Shown here in pieces: positions 61,363 through 64,000 of a DNA stretch of 64,000 nt (positions are counted from its first letter, which is position 1; each line of letters starts with the position of its first letter). The stretch is from an uncultured Paracoccaceae bacterium (lineage in GTDB: Bacteria > Pseudomonadota > Alphaproteobacteria > Rhodobacterales > Rhodobacteraceae): NCBI GenBank assembly GCA_947494675.1, contig CANLVP010000001.1, forward strand, positions 868,001-932,000, given 5' to 3'. The notes beneath the pieces were generated by a model, which ran no database searches, was not told the origin of the DNA, and saw nothing but the letters and a program-made list of their open reading frames with translations. The translations under genes were made by a program, and so were the position numbers.

Positions 61363-62631
61363 TCACGCGGGTTTAGACAGAACTGCCATATAAAACCCAT
61401 CCATCCCGCCGATATCACCCCAATAGTCGGGGCGCAGACGTAGCCCGCCTTCGGGCGTGATCCAGTCCGGATCGATGCCGGGCCGGTCAAGCGCTGCGCG
61501 GTCGACGGACAGGTTGTGACGTGCCAACGCCTCTTCCACCTGCACCTCGCCCTCGTCCGGCAGCAGCGAACAGGTGCAAAAGACCAACCGCCCGCCGGGT
61601 TTCAGCAGGGACAAGGCGTGGTCGATCATGGTGGATTGCTGGTCAATGAGGCCCGCAAATTCTGCCCCGTCCTTGGCATGGGGCAAATCCGGGTGGCGAC
61701 GGATCGTGCCGGTGGCCGAACATGGCGCGTCGAGCAGCACCGCATCCCATTGCCCGGTCACGTCAAAGGCATCCATGATGAGTGTCTCGGCGTTCAGCCC
61801 AGTCCGGGTCAGGTTTTCACCCACCCGCGCCATGCGATTGGCGGAGGCATCAACAGCCGTCACCTTGGCCCCCGCAGCGGCGAGTTGCAGCGTTTTGCCG
61901 CCCGGAGCCGCGCAAAGATCGAGAACCGACAGGCCCGCCACATCGCCCAACAATGTCACCGGGATCGCGGCAGCGGCATCCTGCACCCACCAGTCGCCCG
62001 TGTCATAGCCCGGCAGGGTTGAGACCTGGCCTGCATCGGTCAGGCGCACCGATCCAGTTGGCAACAGCGTGCCGCCCGTGGCCTGCACCACGGCTGCGGG
62101 GTCCTTGGCCGACAGGTCCAGCGGCGCACCGGCAAAATGCGCCTTTTCCATCGCTGCCATCGCCTTGCGACCCCATGCCGCTACCAGCGGCTGACGTAGC
62201 CATGGCGGCATGATCGAGGTCTGGGCCTTGTCCCAATCCTCTGCCGTAATCTTGCGCAACACGGCGTTGACCAACCCTTTGAGGCTGCCGGTGCGCTTGT
62301 TGCGGGCCACGATTTCCACATAGGCGTTCACAACACCATGTGCGGCCTCGCCCTTGCCGATCTCGGCCACGCCCAGACGCAAGGCATTGCGCACAAAAAT
62401 GGGCGGGTTTTTCTTCATGTGTGGTTTGAGCAACCGGTCGGCCCGGTCCAGCCCCCGCAAGGCATCACTGGCAAGCCGCTGGGCGCGGGCGCGGTCAGGC
62501 GCGCTCAACCGGTCCAAGGCACCGCCACCGATGAGTTCGGACATCAGCCGCCCCTCTGTCGTAATCTGTTGCAGAAGGTGATGGGCGGCGCGGCGCGGCG
62601 CGAGGCCGGAGGTGTCGGGCTTGTCTGTCAT
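61363..62631 (-). CDS. rsmB: 16S rRNA m5C967 methyltransferase RsmB
   Basis: A 422-aa NOL1/NOP2/Sun-family methyltransferase. An N-terminal NusB-like helical domain (1-~140) precedes the SAM site DLCAAPGGKTLQLA, the catalytic Cys in DAPCSATG and the second Cys in FCTCSLLPDEGE. It methylates C967 of 16S rRNA. The start is divergent from the DUF1674 gene with 25 bases between the two ATGs; both begin MTDKP. Confidence 0.9.
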   Translation of the reverse strand: MTDKPDTSGLAPRRAAHHLLQQITTEGRLMSELIGGGALDRLSAPDRARAQRLASDALRGLDRADRLLKPHMKKNPPIFVRNALRLGVAEIGKGEAAHGVVNAYVEIVARNKRTGSLKGLVNAVLRKITAEDWDKAQTSIMPPWLRQPLVAAWGRKAMAAMEKAHFAGAPLDLSAKDPAAVVQATGGTLLPTGSVRLTDAGQVSTLPGYDTGDWWVQDAAAAIPVTLLGDVAGLSVLDLCAAPGGKTLQLAAAGAKVTAVDASANRMARVGENLTRTGLNAETLIMDAFDVTGQWDAVLLDAPCSATGTIRRHPDLPHAKDGAEFAGLIDQQSTMIDHALSLLKPGGRLVFCTCSLLPDEGEVQVEEALARHNLSVDRAALDRPGIDPDWITPEGGLRLRPDYWGDIGGMDGFYMAVLSKPA

Positions 62632-62670
62632 GGGATGCGGCGTATATCACTGCATCATGACCGACAAGCC
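62618..62670. repeat. Inverted repeat around the divergent rsmB / DUF1674 starts
   Basis: GGCTTGTCTGTCATG (62618-62632) and CATGACCGACAAGCC (62656-62670), 15-base arms with one mismatch, 23 bases apart. Each arm contains one of the two start codons, and both genes begin MTDKP. Promoters must overlap coding DNA or the transcripts are nearly leaderless. Confidence 0.5.
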
Positions 62671-62833
62671 ATCAGACCTGCCCCCCGCCGCCCAGCGCGC
62701 CCTGGCCGAGGCCGAAGAACGGCGCAAGGCGGCGCAAGCCAAAGACAGCCCGAAGGAATACGGTGGCCGCGATGGCCCCGAACCGGTGCGCTATGGCGAT
62801 TGGGAGAAGAAGGGCATCGCCGTTGACTTCTAA
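62657..62833 (+). CDS. DUF1674 / SDHAF4-like protein
   Basis: A 58-aa protein with the family C-terminus: EYGGRDGPEPVRYGDWEKKGIAVDF matches the pattern GG-x-x-GPEP-x-R-YGDWE-x-KG-x-x-xDF, of which SDHAF4 (succinate dehydrogenase assembly factor 4) is the eukaryotic member. It may chaperone flavinylated SdhA. The first half is charged and disordered. Its stop lies 11 bases into the GNAT reading frame. Confidence 0.88.
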   Translation: MTDKPSDLPPAAQRALAEAEERRKAAQAKDSPKEYGGRDGPEPVRYGDWEKKGIAVDF

Positions 62834-63266
62834 GACGGCCCGCCGTCTGACGCTGGACGATCAGGCGGGTATCATGCGGCTTTATGGCGATCTGTCCCGA
62901 CGCGAGACATTTCCAAGCGGCGGCGCAGCGACGGACATTCTGCAAAGGATCATGACCCACCCCGGCACAGCATTGTTTGGGGCGCTGGAGGGTGACGCGT
63001 TGCTGGCGATGTGCACGATCCACATCATGCCCAACATGACGCGTGCCGCGCGCCCCTACGCGCTGATCGAAAACGTGGTGAGTGATGCCGATCACCGTGG
63101 CCAAGGCCATGCCCGCGCCGCGATGGAGGCTGCGATTGCCCATGCCTGGGATGCGGGCTGCTACAAGGTCATGCTGCTCAGCGGGTCAACCGATGGCCAC
63201 GGGTTTTACCCCAAGCTGGGCTTTGATGGTGACGCCAAACGCGGGTTTACCCTGCGCCGGGATTAA
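62823..63266 (+). CDS. GNAT-family N-acetyltransferase
   Basis: A 147-aa acetyltransferase with the acetyl-CoA motif DHRGQGHARAAM preceded by ALIENVVSD, and the C-terminal GFYPKLGF. Acceptor unknown. TTG at 62823 is taken as start, overlapping the DUF1674 stop by 11 bases; there is no ATG nearby except upstream inside DUF1674, and a downstream ATG (MRLYGDLSR) would remove the first strand. It converges with the next gene, overlapping by four bases. Confidence 0.78.
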   Translation: MTSKTARRLTLDDQAGIMRLYGDLSRRETFPSGGAATDILQRIMTHPGTALFGALEGDALLAMCTIHIMPNMTRAARPYALIENVVSDADHRGQGHARAAMEAAIAHAWDAGCYKVMLLSGSTDGHGFYPKLGFDGDAKRGFTLRRD

Positions 63267-63625
63267 CGCAGGCGGAAGGACGCGCTGTCGCCCGCACCCT
63301 GATCGGTGGTAAAGCGCATGTCGCTGCCAGCGACCTCAACCAACTGGCAGTTATACGGGATGGGATCGCCGCCCCATGCCATCTCGCGGCAGAAGTAGCC
63401 GTTTTGCCACGACCACGTGCCGGTCACATCCCAGCCCATCGCAGAGCCTTCGATCTGGCCTGTGGGGGCCACGTCCAGTGTCAGGTTATAGAGCCGGTTG
63501 GTGAGGCTCCGGTCAGCGATCAGGGCCAAAAACTCGGATTGATCCGTCACGGCGCGGTAGTCCTGCGCCTTGGCAGGCAAGGCAAATCCAATCGCAATTG
63601 CGCAGATGGTCATAGCGGTTTTCAT
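63263..63625 (-). CDS. Small secreted protein of unknown function
   Basis: A 120-aa protein with a signal peptide (MKTAMTICAIAIGFALPAKA, cut before QDY). The mature segment (VTGTWSWQNGYFCREMAWGGDPIPYNC) resembles other short periplasmic proteins of Rhodobacteraceae, with two Cys that may pair. AGGAGGATC precedes the ATG. Confidence 0.7.
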   Translation of the reverse strand: MKTAMTICAIAIGFALPAKAQDYRAVTDQSEFLALIADRSLTNRLYNLTLDVAPTGQIEGSAMGWDVTGTWSWQNGYFCREMAWGGDPIPYNCQLVEVAGSDMRFTTDQGAGDSASFRLR

Positions 63626-63686
63626 CGTGATCCTCCTTCAACGCGGTGTTTGAAGGGGATACGCAGCAAGGCCGGAACTGGTTTAA

Positions 63687-63709
63687 TTTCGCCTCAAATA
63701 GAGGCGAAA
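63687..63709. terminator. Hairpin between dapB and the secreted-protein gene
   Basis: TTTCGCCTC (63687-63695), loop AAATA, GAGGCGAAA (63701-63709). The 9-bp stem follows the dapB stop on the minus strand with A/T-rich flanks, so it could end dapB transcription. The T-run is weak. Confidence 0.5.
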
Positions 63710-63715
63710 ACTGGC

Positions 63716-64000
63716 CTAGAGCCCCAGAACATCCATCATGTCATAATGGCCGGGTTTCTTGTCTTGGCCCCACAGCGCCGCACGAATAGCCCCGCGTGCA
63801 AACAGCGCGCGGTCAGTCGCCATATGCCGCAGCACGATCCGCTCACCAGCAGCAGCGAACATCACGTCATGCTCGCCGATGATGTCGCCACCCCGAATAG
63901 CGGTAAAGCCGATGTCGCCCTTTTTGCGCGCACCGGTGATGCCGTCGCGCCCGCTGTCGCGCACATCGTTGAGGGCCACGCCGCGCCCTTGGGCTGCAGC
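63716..64000 (-). CDS. dapB: 4-hydroxy-tetrahydrodipicolinate reductase, C-terminal part
   Basis: Only the last 94 codons are in the window; the gene runs on beyond 64000. [16 protein letters not shown], then FAAAGERI and [20 protein letters not shown] are the conserved C-terminal blocks of DapB, which reduces the dihydrodipicolinate precursor in lysine/diaminopimelate synthesis. The end of the protein, YDMMDVLGL, matches the DapB terminus. Confidence 0.93.
   Translation of the reverse strand, partial: AAAQGRGVALNDVRDSGRDGITGARKKGDIGFTAIRGGDIIGEHDVMFAAAGERIVLRHMATDRALFARGAIRAALWGQDKKPGHYDMMDVLGL

Noticed and set aside
1-64000. CRISPR arrays, tRNA or rRNA genes, insertion sequences, prophage or integrase genes
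   Set aside because: None was found: no spaced identical 25-40-bp repeats, no cloverleaf-type sequence, no transposase or integrase motifs.

Overview
The window is 64 kb of GC-rich alphaproteobacterial chromosome, almost certainly from a Rhodobacteraceae (Roseobacter-group) bacterium. The evidence is gene content and order: rpoE-chrR beside SDR/DUF3833/GPH-symporter/DUF1365/FAD-oxidoreductase genes, an NADH-dehydrogenase-like domain fused to SelD, tandem M16 peptidases followed by a DUF3035 lipoprotein and lspA, purH-heparinase-rsmB, and a CenR-type regulator. No tRNA, rRNA, CRISPR array, insertion sequence, phage or plasmid gene was seen. Genes are packed tightly, many with 4-base ATGA/GTGA overlaps, and no gene-free stretch exceeds 300 bases.

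Layout. 1-5119: end of dapE, rnr, a secreted protein plus rppH, an L,D-transpeptidase and ribA. 5281-8202: an OmpR/CenR-type regulator, a structured 3' RNA with two exposed CCUCCC segments, and an RTX protein with a perfect CtrA-type site just before its start. 8329-9861: fabI, then a compact candidate type I toxin-antitoxin module (a 31-aa hydrophobic peptide and an adjacent small RNA complementary to its start region), then a SlyD-like FKBP. 9980-15238: six overlapping genes (two hydrolases, a dehalogenase, threonine dehydratase, an EEP-family phosphohydrolase, a DMT exporter). 15304-21482: an efflux MFS, an alcohol dehydrogenase, then serB divergent from serC-serA with a serC-motif leader. 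21758-24293: a phosphatase, DUF1801 and a membrane-anchored pentapeptide-like protein. 24459-32243: selU convergent with the fused selD; selD ends a minus-strand operon of ABC transporter, AttH-like lipocalin and PNPO-like protein. 32375-39672: thiolase, yaaA, recQ, phosphoglycerate-mutase-like, GST, saccharopine dehydrogenase and a methyltransferase.

39771-46819 holds a secreted protein, DUF3775 and the singlet-oxygen locus: five overlapping minus-strand genes for lipid-related enzymes diverge from rpoE-chrR, and both sides carry a T[G/C]ATCC-N18-TAAACA promoter. 46898-53209: fatty acid desaturase, lipoprotein, rmuC-mutL and an NAD-dependent epimerase. 53228-64000: M16 peptidase pair, DUF3035 lipoprotein, metallophosphoesterase, lspA, purH, heparinase-like protein, rsmB divergent from an SDHAF4-like gene and a GNAT, a small secreted protein and the end of dapB.

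Small-scale structure is rich for such an ordinary gene set. Palindromic repeats of a GTAGG-headed type sit at gene 3' ends and in two cases supply a stop codon. A 21-bp palindrome and an AAATATC-type element recur between genes. Two 11-bp-phased GTGCAT arrays lie upstream of selU and yaaA behind a shared TTAA-pair module. The best candidate for an undescribed system is the toxin/antisense-RNA pair at 9166-9350.
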